Assembly (NCBI RefSeq): GCF_018687715.1
Contig: NC_056762.1
Location: forward strand, 28,313,864-28,377,863
Source: Carya illinoinensis
Lineage: Eukaryota > Streptophyta > Magnoliopsida > Fagales > Juglandaceae
DNA: 64,000 bases
Direction of reading: 5' to 3'
Shown here: positions 47,669 through 62,400 of the stretch, piece after piece
Numbering within the stretch: the first letter of the stretch is position 1
Layout of the letters: each line of letters begins with the position of its first letter
Position numbers and translations under genes: made by a program
The notes under the pieces: generated by a model
What the model saw: the letters and a program-made list of their open reading frames with translations, nothing else
The model's database searches: none
What the model was told of the DNA's origin: nothing

Positions 47669-49935
47669 TGTGATGACCCGCTTTTACGTATATTTTCACT
47701 GAAGGGTTGTTTTTAATTTAATTAATATATTGGTTTATTTATTTTAAATTATTGTATTTTAAATTGCTTTTAATTTATTTGATGTGGTGTTTAATTTATT
47801 TTAGTCGTTTTACGGTTTTTAATATCGTTTTCGGCGGATCGGTTTTTGGTTTCCAGAGTGAGGATTGGACCTCATTTCTTTTTTTTTCTCTTTTTCTTTT
47901 TCCATTTTTTCTTTTTCTTTTTTTCCTTTTCATTCCTTCTTCTTCTTCTTTTTTTCTTCTTCTTCTTTTCCTCTCTTCTCTCCCGCGCACGCCCAGCTCC
48001 TTTTCCCCTTCCCGTCACCGGCCCTTTAACCGCCCGGTTCGCCACCGTCCAACCACCGTGTAGTGCACCACCCCCACCAAAATATTCCCCTCCTACCAAT
48101 GATCAGCTCCACCAATTTTTAGGACCATTCGACTAGCCATTAGCCGCCACGCATGGCTAGAAGTCACGGCACCAGCCCTGTTTTCCTCTCTGTCGCCGAT
48201 TTCTTTCTCAGCCCAGAACCGCTACTCGCCGGTAGCTTGGCCTACACCACCCACCCAGTTTTCTTTCCCTTCCACTGGTGAACATCCCCATCAAGTTTCA
48301 CCTCCATTCGAGCCACCGTTAGCCGCCACGAGCTCCTTCAAGCCACATGGATTTTCATCGATTCCGGCGTCGTCGCACCACCTCCGGCCACCACCTCTTC
48401 ACAGCTTCTTTCCCTACCTCTTGTTGACCTAAACCACCCATTTTCGGCCTCGATCCGTTGCCGGAGTAGCTCCCACAAGTTCAACTCCGATTTGGCCTTT
48501 TTCTGCTTCCTCCGCCGTTTCCACCACCACCCACAGCCAAAACTCACTTCCTTTAGCTTCATAAATATCTCAAGACCATTCTCTATCAATTTCGTGTCTT
48601 AGTTTGTCCCCGTTCGAAAGTGGGCAATTTATTACCCACGGCAACAGTGTAAATTACACTGTTACGTTGTTTTTTTTCCACCATTTGCAACGCCGCGAGC
48701 TTTCAAAGAATACTGTATAGCGCTGTAAGTATTTTCCAAACTCTACTTTTAGATTTAAATGTATTTTGCTCTTACAATAAATTATTTGTTGTTGGTTGGT
48801 TGATTCCAGACTGAGTCCGAGGAGTTCGGGGGTCGGATGGATTAAGAACGGAGTTGCTTAATGTGTTGATTTGGATTGGTTGGTTGCTTTATGCCTTGAG
48901 GTTGCATTTATATTGCATTCATGAGCATTTTATTTTAATTGAAAAAATCATATTTTGTTGGCGTAAATGGAATTTTGGATGCGTGTGTCTCAAAAGCCTA
49001 AGCCAAAATGAATTATTATCTCGGTGGAGCTCCTCTGGTCACTCAGGAGTGGATAATATTGAGTGACATCCCCTGCGTTGTCGTAGGGCGACCACCGGAT
49101 CGTACGATACGGTAATTATGTCGTGTCGACTTCGTGGTCCCTAGAGTGGCAGGGACTAGAGGATGGCCTGGCCAGGGACGCGCTGGGCATGAGTCTGGGC
49201 ATCACTCGTTTAGGTGTCACATGTGTAGTCGTTATCTGTGGTGTGGCACAGAGCCAGAGTGTGTGGATGATCCCTAGGGGAGATCATGGTGCATGCATAA
49301 TTGGATCGTTTTTATGGTTTTGGTTACAGGCCATTTTCTGGAAAAATGGTGAGGTTCGTTTTGAGGCTTTGTGATCCATTTTTTGAAAAAATTATGGTTT
49401 GGGCCATTATCTGGGATAATGGCGATGCTGGTTTTAAACGATATGTTTTTGGGACAAATGGGTTTTTGGCGTGTGTGGAAAATATATGGTTTTACGGGAC
49501 ATGTGAGTTGGCTTTTCTTTCATGCATGTTGTTTGAGTTGATATGTTTTTATCTAGTGGTGTTTGGATTTTACTTACCTACGGTACCATTTTTGGTTCCG
49601 TAGATTTTGGTGCAGAGTTCGAGGAAGAGGAGGAGGCTGAGCCTGAGGATGCAGCTCCGCCGGAGTTTTGAGTTGAAGTTTAAGCTTGTTGTTGGTTTGA
49701 GCAATATTTGTGTTTTGTAATATTTTATTATGTATGTTTTAAACAGCTTTGTATTAAACTAAGAAAAATTTTGGTACTTAGTTATATGACTTTGCTATTT
49801 GCTGCATGTCTCTTCGTGCACACTTGTTGCTTATACACACACTTGGCACCCGTCGATAGGATGGTGACCTGTGATGTCACCATCCGGACGTCTCGATTTC
49901 CCCGTGTTCGTGCGTGGGAATTTGGGGGCGTCACA
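47669..49935 (+). mobile_element. Solo LTR E, Ty3/gypsy-type, more diverged
   Basis: This 2,267-bp LTR starts TGTGATGACCCGC and ends GCGTCACA. GACTA lies on both sides (47664-47668 and 49936-49940). It matches the LTRs of the complete element better than LTRs A and B in its first half, but its second half is visibly more diverged and has one rather than two copies of the GGATGCTTGGCTACGAACGC block region. The pyrimidine tract is at 47875-47985. Confidence 0.92.
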
Positions 49936-49940
49936 GACTA

Positions 49941-50251
49941 CTTCTTTTCCCATAAACTCTCAAAGACTCTGAAAGTCCATAAATATATTCTTAAAATATT
50001 TCTACAAAACAAAAATCACAATACATCTCTCAACACAATCGGCTTGCACACTAACTTCAAAACCTAGTAACACATGCTTGGATTTTAAATCAAACCACTA
50101 GATAAGAGTTTCTCATGAAACAAACTTTTGAGAAATAAAACCATATACCTCATATTCAAGTTCTAAATATGATCTAAGCATTAAACCCTAAGATCTCATG
50201 GAAAAAATTGCGTTAAAACAAAAAACAACCTGTAAGCCTCAAGTTTATGTC
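49941..50251. other. Short AT-rich spacer
   Basis: No gene or repeat is recognised. The sequence resembles the left flank of solo LTR E in composition and probably continues it. Confidence 0.5.
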
Positions 50252-50264
50252 CCAACAGGACCTT

Positions 50265-51070
50265 CTTTTTTCCTTTTTTCTTTTTTTTTTTCTTTTTCGG
50301 GGTAAATAAGGCATTTATAGATAAACTAGCGGATACAAGATACAAGTTCGGTAGGAGTAGGAGTCCCCTACAGTCTTCCCAAAGCCTATACACATTACAA
50401 CACAAAAGCAAAAAAACAAAATGGGTGATCGGATATTAGCTCCCACCCAATTCCCACAAGAGGAGACTACTTGGTGACAGTTTGAAAATAGTCTGATGAA
50501 CAAACTATAACATTGCAGCAGAACAAGTGGGTGTGCCACAACATGTTGGTCTGGACTAGCTTGAAGGAACTATCACATCCACTTTCACTCGATCATTGGT
50601 TAGGGAAAGCGGGAACATAGTATAACAACCAAAAACATTAACTAATCACTGACGAGAGGGCGTAACTAGTAGTGGCGGCGTGTGCAGGCCACGCGCCACA
50701 GTTGGAGTGAAAAGAACAGTCGGGATCTGGAAGATCCGAGGCTGCAGATCCTGAAACTGCCGCGCATGGTGGCAAAGAGCACTCCAAGGTGTGGTGGTCC
50801 TTGACGATCACGTGTAGTAGAAGCTGCGCGTGAGGCAAACGTGCTTCATTGGTGGGAAGATTTCTTCTGCCAAAAAGATGATTGGCACCGGAAGAAGTTG
50901 GAGAAGGGGCCTGTGTCCTCCCTAGATCGTCGGAAAGCATCATATCAGCAAAGATGAATGGGGTTAATGGAAATAGACTGAAAAACAAGAAAAGAACAAC
51001 AATAACTGGAAATAAAGGCCATGGCCGGCGAGAAGGGAAGGTGGGTGAAGCTAAAGCGCCAACCCCCCTC
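50265..51070 (-). mobile_element. Poly(A)-type retroposed insertion, origin unclear
   Basis: The plus strand begins with a long T-rich run (50265-50298), a poly(A) tail on the minus strand. Near-identical 13-base flanks, CCAACAGGACCTT (50252-50264) and CCAACCAGACCTT (51071-51083), fit an L1-type target duplication with two mismatches. On the minus strand, 50988-50638 has a 116-codon frame (starting MFFSLFPLTPFIFADMM) with a Pro/Ser/Ala-rich middle and no domain I recognise. It could be a processed transcript copy, a SINE-like element, or part of a LINE. Confidence 0.6.
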
Positions 51071-51083
51071 CCAACCAGACCTT

Positions 51084-52529
<1,446 letters not shown>

Positions 52530-52537
52530 ACCTCCAT

Positions 52538-53425
52538 TAAGGGTGTAACAGGTTTGGTTGGATTCAATTTCGTACTTTCTTTTAACTGAATCAGTATACA
52601 CTTGTTTTGGAAATTGAAGAGCCGATATAGGGTTGATTCACTAACTGAAAGTGGACCTTTCGGTTGTGGTTTGGTTTGGTTCAGTTTTTTCGATTTTACA
52701 GATTATCTATTTTAGTAATAATATGACATTTACATATATTAAACTATTAATATATTTATATTATATTATAATACATTATTTTATAATAATTACACATACT
52801 AGTATAGGATTAAATTTAACGGTAGTCTATATAATTGTTCTAAACTTTTTATAGGAGTATATATAATCAAATGTGTAAAAATATATTTGCAAAAAGAATA
52901 TATATATTTATATATATTATACAACTTATTATGCCAAAAATATATTTATAATTCATATATTTATATGTATCAAAAGTAAGTTTATACTAATAACTTAATA
53001 TTAATATTAATGTTAATGATTGAGATTCAAATTTTTTATGTTATATTAATTTTATATTATAAGATTATAAGATTAACTTATGTGATATCAAATGTTATAT
53101 TAAAGATTATGAGATTAGTTTTATATTATATCATATGTTATAAGATTAAGAGATTTGAATAATAAAATTAGAATTTCATGTTATATTAATTAGCCACTTA
53201 ACATATAATAGATAATATAATATAAAAATTATAAATATATATACCGGTCTAGTTCGGTTAAAATCGATTTTCAAAATATAAAAATTGGTTCTTAAAAACT
53301 GGTACTGCACCAGTTTAGAACCGGTTTTGGTTCTTAAAAACTGGTACCGCACCTGAGTGCTTACAAACCAGACCGAACTGGTGCGGTTCGATTCGACCGG
53401 TTCTTCGATTTTTTTTACATTTATA
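52538..53425. mobile_element. Probable second hAT-type MITE
   Basis: The left edge is TAAGGGTGTAACAGG preceded by ACCTCCAT. The right edge ends TTTACATTTATA followed by ACTTCCAT, an 8-bp near-duplication with one mismatch. GGTTTGGTT-like and ACCGGTTC-like blocks lie near the two ends, as in the element at 44002, with a TA-rich centre. The ends are weaker inverted repeats, so the call is less secure. Confidence 0.5.
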
Positions 53426-53433
53426 ACTTCCAT

Positions 53434-56400
53434 GAAAAATCACGTAAAATACATAAATGGAAAATAACTCAAGGAGGAACAACTTATATGAAGGTAGTTT
53501 TGTGAGAACCTACTTACAAGGGTTTCGAAAAAAAAGTCAAGTAATAATGGCAAGAAACGTTGTTTAAAATCTCCTCTAGAGTTCTCTCTAAGAAAGCAAA
53601 GTGAAAGTGATAAAAGCATGAAAAACAAGCCATGAACAACTTATGTAAGGTAAGAACTGAGAGGGGATGTGAGTTTGACCATTTGATGGTGGTTTTGTCA
53701 ACCAAAACCATGGCCAACCACACATGGTTTTTCAGGCAAGGAAGCTTTCATGCGAAGGTTGTTGATGGGGTGACTATTTGACCTCCCATTAGTTACCATT
53801 TAGGCTAACATGGGCAGTGAAAGTACACCAAGGGTAGTGGGAAAAGCTGCTTCAAGAAGTCTTGCTTAGGTGGTGCTTTTTGGTAGGCCTTAATGTGCCT
53901 AAACCGATTGGGCCACATTTAGGGTTTCACTAGGTTTGGTTTGGGGTTTTGGTTTCCAACAAGCTCAAATCCAAATTTTCTTAGACTAATAAAAATACCA
54001 AGGTATAAAATAATATATAAGGGTGTAATAATATGAATTTGAGTGGTTAATAGCATATTAAAGTGATTTGATTAAGTGATTAAACATTAAGTTAAAATCG
54101 GCCAATATTTTGGGTTTGGGGTAACCATTTTGGGAAATCTTTTAAGGTTTTGGTTTTCACCAAGGTTTGGGGGTTTCAATTGGATCTCAAAATTTTTAAA
54201 TTTCATTAGGGTTGAAAACCTTTTTGGTTTGGCACAAAAATGAATGGTTGGATGGAATAGTATTTGGCTTAGGTGACATGGTCACAATACTTGGTTTTCC
54301 TTTATTTCCTTCACATTTCCATCTCTTGGTTCTTCCTATTGCAAAATTTCCTATACTATTTACTAAGTGTGGCTAAATTTTTCAAGTGTCCAAATAAAAC
54401 TTTTTTATACTGATTTAGAAATCCACACTGCGATTTGAAAACGACTGGACTAATTGCTATCACGGATATTACTATTCACTCCAAAAAATGTAAAAATAAA
54501 CTTTGCACCATAAAATCTTAAATGATCATATGAACCTAATAGTGGAATGTTTTTTTAAAATTTTGACTCTTAAGTGCCTCGATTAAATCAAAAGACATTT
54601 TCGAACAACTATTATCTGGAAAACAAAAATTGTATTATTACGTTGTAAAATTCTAAATATTCATTTGAGGCTAATGGCGCAAATTGTTTCTCAATCTCAT
54701 ATTACTAAGTACCTCAAATAAATAAAATTGTGTTTCTATCACCAAAGTGATTAAGAAATGGACTAAGCTGACAGACTAGAATGTGTGCAATTTCTCAATT
54801 CTAGAGATCTTTTCAAGGTTTTCACAACATTCCTAAAACTTAAAAAAAAATTCATCTATTGAATTTTTGACAAGTAGTTACACACAAGATTTTCTGTAAG
54901 TAGGTTGGCTCAATACGTGAAATATTTAAATAACAATGTGAAGTATAAAATTAAGATTCGAACTTAGGAAATTATAAGATCGGATGCTATATGAAAATGT
55001 TGTTTATTCCAAAAGTTTAAACTAATAAAAATAGGTAGATCTTATGTATATATTATAGCTTAACATTTATTATTCCATGTGGAGATAGATTAAGCGACAT
55101 GCATCCTTTGATTTGATTTTGTTTTTTACGATGCACACAACCAAAGTGACATGAATATCTATTCGTTGTGCCAAGAAAGAGAGCTTTCAGCATTAAAGCA
55201 TGAAAGTATGGAACAAGGCAACAATATTCATATTAAAATATTTGTGGATTGTTTGCACAAATGTTCAATAATATTTTCTGCTAAAATATAGACATGTGAC
55301 TAGGAGTAGTTAAATTCCTAGCTGATAATAGTTTAAGAAAATGAATCATTAGTGTAACATTATTAGATGTTTGCTTCTCAATGTCTAGACTTCTCTTGAA
55401 GGGCTCTTGTTATTAGGGCTAAGCGGTGGGCTCTCTAAATCCAGCCCGCCCACCCAATTCACTTGGTCTGTTGGTGTATCATGTAGAAAATCCACCCGTT
55501 ACCCCAATCAAATAGGCATGTTCATTTTAAAATAAAATCAAACGGGCAGGTAGAGGGCATGGGTACCCACCCGCATGCCCATGCTATATAACATTAAAAA
55601 GAAGTTAAAACCCTAATTTATGTACTCTCTCCCTACTCTTATTCTCTCCCGCTGCTCACTACCTGAGGAATCCTCTTTTTCTCTCATTCTTACAAATCCA
55701 TGATCGTGGGTCACTCAAGCTAGTATAGTTGAAAGACCCACAACTATGGGTTGATCATGGATCTGCTCAGAGGCCCACAAACAAGCCAAGACCATGGATT
55801 TTTACAACCAACAACCATTACTTGGTCGTGGATCTTCCACAAAGACCAATGGCTAAACTATGACTGAGTTCTGGTAACCTGTGGTCATGGTTTAGTCATC
55901 TATATCTTTGTGAGACCCATGACCAAGACATGGCCGACAGTGGTGGATAAGTTGTTCTTCACAATTGATTTTTTCATTTTTGGTAAGATATATGTATTTT
56001 AAGTTTGATATAGATTTTAAGATTTGAATATGAAGATTTTGGGTACGGAACTAATATTTTGGGGATATGTATGTGATTCACTATGTTTGTAATGCAAATA
56101 ACAGAAGAGAAGCAAAACAAAAGGCCAAGAGTTGTCTTTGCATGTGTTTTGGGAAAAGGGTTGGGGCAGGGTGGATGTTTTACTGGGAGAAGCATATGGG
56201 CGGTGGGTAAAAAAATATGCCCTTCTATTAGACGGATGTGGACGGTTAGCAATCACCACTACTTATTATGAAAACTTATTTTTAATCTAAACCATCCAAA
56301 CAAAAAGTATCAGTTCATGATCTCTTTCTCTTATACTTCTAAAATTCTCTAATGGAATAAGCAAACACAACAAATTTATTGCTCATTTTTTGTTTCTAAT

Positions 56401-58690
56401 TATTTCAGCATTTCTCAAAAAAATTTTGTCCAAGTAAATGTTTATAGAGTCTTAGTGTTTCAAGGAAACTTTACTGGGTGTTTCTTAAATGTTACTGATG
56501 AAGACCTTCTCTTACAAAATAAGAAAATAATCATTGAATATGTTGTGTTTAAAAGGACTAGGGATTCTTTTATGATAATTTAATCTCTTTTACTTACGGA
56601 GAGAAACTCAAGTGAGAAAGAGTTTTGGATGATTCTATTCTTACCTTTTTGATGGAGTGTCTACTTTTAACAAGATTATTAGGATCATGACCTATGCATG
56701 CATATGATTGCCACATGGAAGGTGGATGGTCAAATAATCTCTTGTAAAGGTTGGGCCGAACTTGTGGCCACGTGGGCCCACAGATTGAAAGAAGGACAAA
56801 GGTCCATGCAACAATGATTGAAAGGCTAATAGCCACAACATGCTAGTATGAAATTAGAATTCAACTATCATTAATTACTAATTAATGACATAATGGGTAA
56901 GATGATATCCGGCGCAACATCCACCCGCGATACTCCTCTAGGATATTAATTCTCTCCGACATAACGGCTAATTTGGAGCCATAACAATCCAGATTCCAAC
57001 AAGGATTAGATAAAATTAAGCCACGAAGCAAGTCCTCTGGTCATACACCTAGCTCATATAAATAAAGGTCAAAGAACATGCTTGAGATAACTTCTAAACT
57101 CTCTGGAATTTCATATAGTCTCCACACTCAATATTGATTTGCTTTTCCACCACACTAAGCCCCACCTATCTTCTAATTGCAGGTTGTAGGAAGTCGTTGG
57201 CAAAGATATAAAACACTTGAGATAGGTTTAATTAGGTATAGCCAGTCTCCCATTGTAGTTTTCCACTTGAGATATCTTTTGGCATGTAAATCGCCAACAA
57301 GGCAAAAAAGATCTTCCTCACACTAATCCCTGACAAGACAACAAAACCCTTGCTCAGATGAATCATTGGCAAGGCATCGAGGACTTTGATTAGACTTCCT
57401 CTTGCAAATGGAATTAAGACTCATATAGAAACTAGTGATAATTATTTTTTGGGACAAGTTGGAATGTGATTCTCTAAAGGAGAAGGATATATACTAAGAT
57501 TACCACCACCATCAAAATTTTTTAGAATTGGCCTCAAAACATCCAAATAGGAGAAATGATATGACGAAGTACTGATTTGTAATGAGCTCAAGGGGCCAAG
57601 CAACAAGCCCTTTGCCATATGCATTGGCCACCTCAACCAAAAGATAATTTATCCATGATACTGAAGGATAGAAGCTACCTTAATTAAGGAGCACTCAAAG
57701 CTCCCAAATAGCTCGATCAATTGGGAGAGTTAGTCATGCGAATAAGGGATTAAGTACTATGTCAGTGAACCCTCAAATAAAACCCGATTTTGATCTAGGG
57801 AATAACTACTCCAATTGGTGAATGGCTTTAAGCTTGCCGGTTGGTAGTAAGTATACATATATAATTCATTTATAAACTTAAGAATCTCATTAAAACCCCA
57901 CAAATAAAACCCAACTTGCAGCCACATCAAGCTCTCCTTTCATGTGTACAAATTTAATAACTAATATTCCTTTCTTTATTTCATGACAAAAGTAACCATG
58001 TCTTTCACAAGTCAAGTTGGTCACTTATTGCATGCTTCATTCCTCCTTCCAATGGTGACTAGATAAAACTCCTTAAGAAACCCTAGTTATGGCCGAACAC
58101 TTTTTAAACATTCAAGAGGTTCCTCCTTACTTATCATGCCATCAAAGACTCGGTTTAGAAGAAAAACTCTTAGAGCTAAACACACTTAAATCTATATTTC
58201 GAACATGGTTGATCCTTCTATGCCCGACCTACCACTCAATCATCTCTGTGGAGCTTCTAAGAAAAACACAACACCTCATTCAGTCCCTACAAACCGAAAC
58301 TTTCTAAAACTTATTTTGGCATTTGCATGAGTGAGTGTGTACAAAAGAAGACTGATTGAACTCTCTTACCATGCCAAGCTCCATGAAAAAAATATCCTTA
58401 AATCTTCATTCTTTACTTGCATGAGGTGGGTGTTTGGATGGAGAGAAAATTTTTAGAGCTATTTCCTAGGGTATAGGCAAGATAGAGAGGAAATGAATGG
58501 GAGAAAAGCTGGAAATGCATCAAATGATTCTTGATTTTCCGTCCTCCTTCACTATGGACACCTACCATTAATGGCCCTATTTATGGGTCTTCTTGCTTCC
58601 ACTCGCTCTCTCTCTCATCATTATTTCTGTTGAAAAGTGAAGACCCATAAATAGGCGCTAGTTATGGGTCTTCTTGCTTCCACCAAAAGA
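53434..58690. other. Long region without recognisable genes
   Basis: I find no protein with family features. Around 56880-57320 the sequence has a plant-LTR or promoter feel (CTCATATAAATAAAGGTC near 57053, a possible TATA region) but no element ends were found. Near 58560-58680 a block GTTATGGGTCTTCTTGCTTCCAC repeats as TTTATGGGTCTTCTTGCTTCCAC about 100 bases apart; each is given here only to show the match: ATGGGTCTTCTTGCTTCCAC. Confidence 0.5.
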
Positions 58691-58698
58691 AATCTCTT

Positions 58699-59400
58699 GC
58701 ATGGTAGCCATGTGGCCCCTTCTTCTTGCCCTAGTGGAACATCCTTTTTGTCACTTCCTCTTCCCTATTCCTAAAACCCTAGAAGCTTCTGCATGATTGC
58801 CATGTGGTGCTTGTCTCTTTGTTTTCCAAAATTTCCCTTATGATTGCATTTTCTAGACTCAGAAGCATCCTATGCATGCTTGCCAAGTGTTATGGCCGAA
58901 TGCCTCTCCCTTCTTCCTTGAAAACTTAAGGGGCTCTTATGCAGAGGACAATTGGCGCCTACCTTTCTATGGCCAAAACCCTAACCTCTTTATAATTAGG
59001 TTCTTCTAGCTAAAAATCACATGCATGCTTGCCAAATGGCATGGCCGACATGCTCACCCTTTCTCTTCATTATTTGACTCTCTTCAAAACTCAAAAGACT
59101 TCTATTGCATGAAGGACAAGTGGCACCTCCCACTATGGTTGAAACCCTAAATCTTCATCATCCAAAGATTCTTCTAGAAGCCCTATGGCCTTATGCATGC
59201 TCACCTAGTGGCCTGGCCTAAACCCTCTCATCCTTCTTCCTTCATCGTCATTGTTCTTTCTAGAAACCTTAAGGGCACCTTGCATATTTTCCAAGTGGCA
59301 TATCTCTTGGAAAAAACTGAAACTCCATTTTTCCATGTGCCCAATGATTGTCCCCTTAAAAACCCAAAGGTTTTCTTCTTACTTGGCTCCAAATGGCGCC
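58699..59400. repeat. Degenerate tandem array, unit about 85 bp
   Basis: A TGCATGCTTGCCAAGTGGCA-like box recurs near 58699, 58791, 58873, 58939, 59022, 59107, 59193, 59281 and 59381. Spacings are mostly 81 to 93 bases. Units also share a CTAGAAGC-like box or CCCTAAA-like box and often end in ATGGCC. Divergence between units is high, so the array is old or built from a structured parent. Confidence 0.65.
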
Positions 59401-62400
59401 TCCTTTCTACTTTCAATGGGCTTTTCTCAAGCCCTCATTCTTTTAGTGGCCAAAAATCACTGGGCCTATGGCCTTTTCTTGGGCTTGGGTGCCAACTCTA
59501 CTAATCAACAGGTAAAAGCCATTTTATTTCAGAGGGTTCTAATGTCTATGGCCCTTGGACTTATATCCACATAGGCCCACTCTTAAAACTAAATTTCATC
59601 CTCAAGAATCTAGCTTGGTTTGGGGTATTATAGAGGGTGTAATGTATTAATTTTGATAACTTATGATATAAAATGTAAAGTAGTATGGGCTGCAAAGTAA
59701 AGTAGTTTGAAAAAAAAAAAAAACAATTTTGACATTGTAACTTGTAGATCAGAACAATTAGATAACTCATTTGGACCCAATTTAGGGCACCAAAATTGAA
59801 AATTTGGGTAGGCTCTTAAATCCTCAAAGAAAGGGCTAAAAAGAAAAACAAAAACAAAAACTACATTTGCAACCCACCAATGTGTTGATTAAGGTATGTA
59901 ACTACTTGGGCAGGATAAAGGGTACAACATGCTAGCTAGGCAGCGTCAGTATTAGAATTATTTGACAGTGCTTTTCAACTTGGCAAATGTTTAAATTTAG
60001 AGAAAATCTACTCCTAGGCCGGTTGAACACTCCAACACCACACACTGTGTTGTGGCAAACCCAGTTTACTTCCCACGTCACAGTTTTACACCCATCGCAA
60101 ATCCCTCACTGCTCCTAAATGCAAAAAGGCCTCTCTCATTGTCTTCCCCACTCATTTGAGTACCCCTCTCTCCCTCACTTCTCTCTCACTTCCCTCCCAT
60201 AGCCCTTTTTCTATAACCCCAATATGTGCCTACATCCCCGATCTGTGACTTGATGCCATATTGGAGGAAACTACTAAGTCCAAATTTGTGATTCGAAAAC
60301 ATATGTGCTTGCATGTCTAGCTGATCCCCTACATCATAGTAAGTTTTGGGTTAAACAATTCTTTTTGGTTCCCCAGAACAATAACAAGGTGTGGGTTTTT
60401 TAGTATACATTGAGTAGAAGAGAGATACTGAATAGGGCTTTTTGTTGTGTTTATTTTTATTTTTATTTTTTATGGAAGTTGTTTTATCTTAATTGTTGGT
60501 TGAATTTTTGGATTTTGTTTTGTTGTGCCCATCAACTATGTGAAGGATTTACTATGCAAAATTGACATGGTGTGTGTCCATGTTTGTGCCCATCCATATG
60601 GGTTTCATACATTGTGTTGCCCATGGTTGTGCCAATCACTATTTGTGTTTTGGTTTTGAAACCTAGGAGCATTATTACAAAAGGAGAAAAGAAGAAACTA
60701 AAGATAATGGGAAGAAGAGATTATTTTGGGAGGAAAACTCATCCTCTTTTGTTCTCCTCCTGAATGAGATTTCAGATCTATATTGGTCTTGGGCTCTTGC
60801 TTCCTCCTCATGCATGGATTAAGTCTTAGGTAGAAGAACTAAGATCTAGGCCAAATGGAAAGCTTCCACATTCATCTCATTCATATAAAGGACCCATGTT
60901 AAGGACTTGTCTCCAAGTCTAATGGGCTTTTTGATCATATGATATTGACATGCAATAAATGTCACTCTAGGAAGCGAAGTGTTTATAAGCATTAATATTG
61001 TGTATGCACTAATATTGGAAAATGAGTTTTGTTACTTAAAAAATTCGGTGCATAAACACACTAATATAAATACATTACAATTATTAAAGATCATCACATA
61101 ATCCTTTTGGTGATAGTAGAATAGTACCTCTTACCGCATTGTATCAAGCTTTTCTATCAAAAGTTGCCTTCACCAAGAGGTGGGATTAAGGGATACCTAA
61201 ATATATTTAGGAAGTGATTGGAAAAGGTGGGACTGGGTGTATGTTAAAACCATATTTGAATTGGGCATGCTTGTTTATTGAATACTAGTATTACAAATAT
61301 TGTAGAACTTGATGAGCTAGAGCCAGATTGGTCTTAATTAGTTATATCCTTGGTTTTGATTTTCCATTTAGTTTAGTTAGTTTTGAAACCTCCTATCATT
61401 ACACCCAAAACAATTCCATTCAAAACAATACATAGTTGAGAGCCAAGAAGTACAACACTAAGATCAATCAACTCTACTTGAGCATAAGAGAAAGCAAAGC
61501 AATTTTTTTAAGTTTGATGGAGAATCATTTTAAGTTTGATTACATTGAAAGCTAATTAGTTTCTTAGACCATTTACTAAACTTAAAGTTCCATGGCATCA
61601 ATTTTTTTATTATTTGTTCTTATGTAAATGAACTGGTTTTTGTGATTAAAATCTTCAAAAGTCCAAGGATTAGCTTTGATGCTAGAGCCAGGATGCACCA
61701 TTTCTTCCAAAAATGATGCAATACATGTTGTCTCTGAAATGCACATTTGAATGGATTTCGCTCAGCAACTCTTTTTGCTAAAAGAGTTAAGTAAGGCTAA
61801 TGAGAACTTCTATACTATAGGGTTTTAGGGGCATTACAGACATAGCTAGAGGGTATGCTACCTGGACACATATCAAAATTCCAACAAAATCGTGATGAGT
61901 GCTTGTAGACAATACTAATGAAATAAATCCAAGGAAGAGCAAAGGTGATACCAGTGAAGATAAGGAGGTCATGTTCAGAAAAAGTATATTAAGAATGTAT
62001 GTATACAATGAGCTAAGAAAAAAAAATTGAAATTGTGATAGATGAGCACAATTAAAAAGGTGGTCAATTTTCTTTCTTGTCAAATTTGTAAATAAAACCT
62101 CTGATTGTAAAGATCATTAATAATATTTAAATAACTCAGTTTACACCCAGCCACTGCCATAACGCTACTTTATATAACCTTCCTCCATTATTGAACTAGT
62201 TATGTGTGTGTATGTGTGTGATCATCTGAAAATTTTCTTTTCTATGTTGCTTCACATTTATTGTACTTGTACGATCTGCATGAAAGTTACTAAAAATCAT
62301 GTAATATGCCAAGCACATATTATTGATAGACAAACCCACCTCTTTGATACAGATCTCAAACTATGCAATTATTCTGCCTACATACGAGGTTCATTGTCGT

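Noticed and set aside
55410..56240. Possible third hAT-type element between two TATTAG-like words
   Set aside because: The flanks match only partly and the GCGGTGGG blocks near the ends are direct, not inverted.
56880..57330. LTR-like sequence with a TATAAATA box
   Set aside because: No TG...CA ends, no partner LTR and no primer site could be placed.
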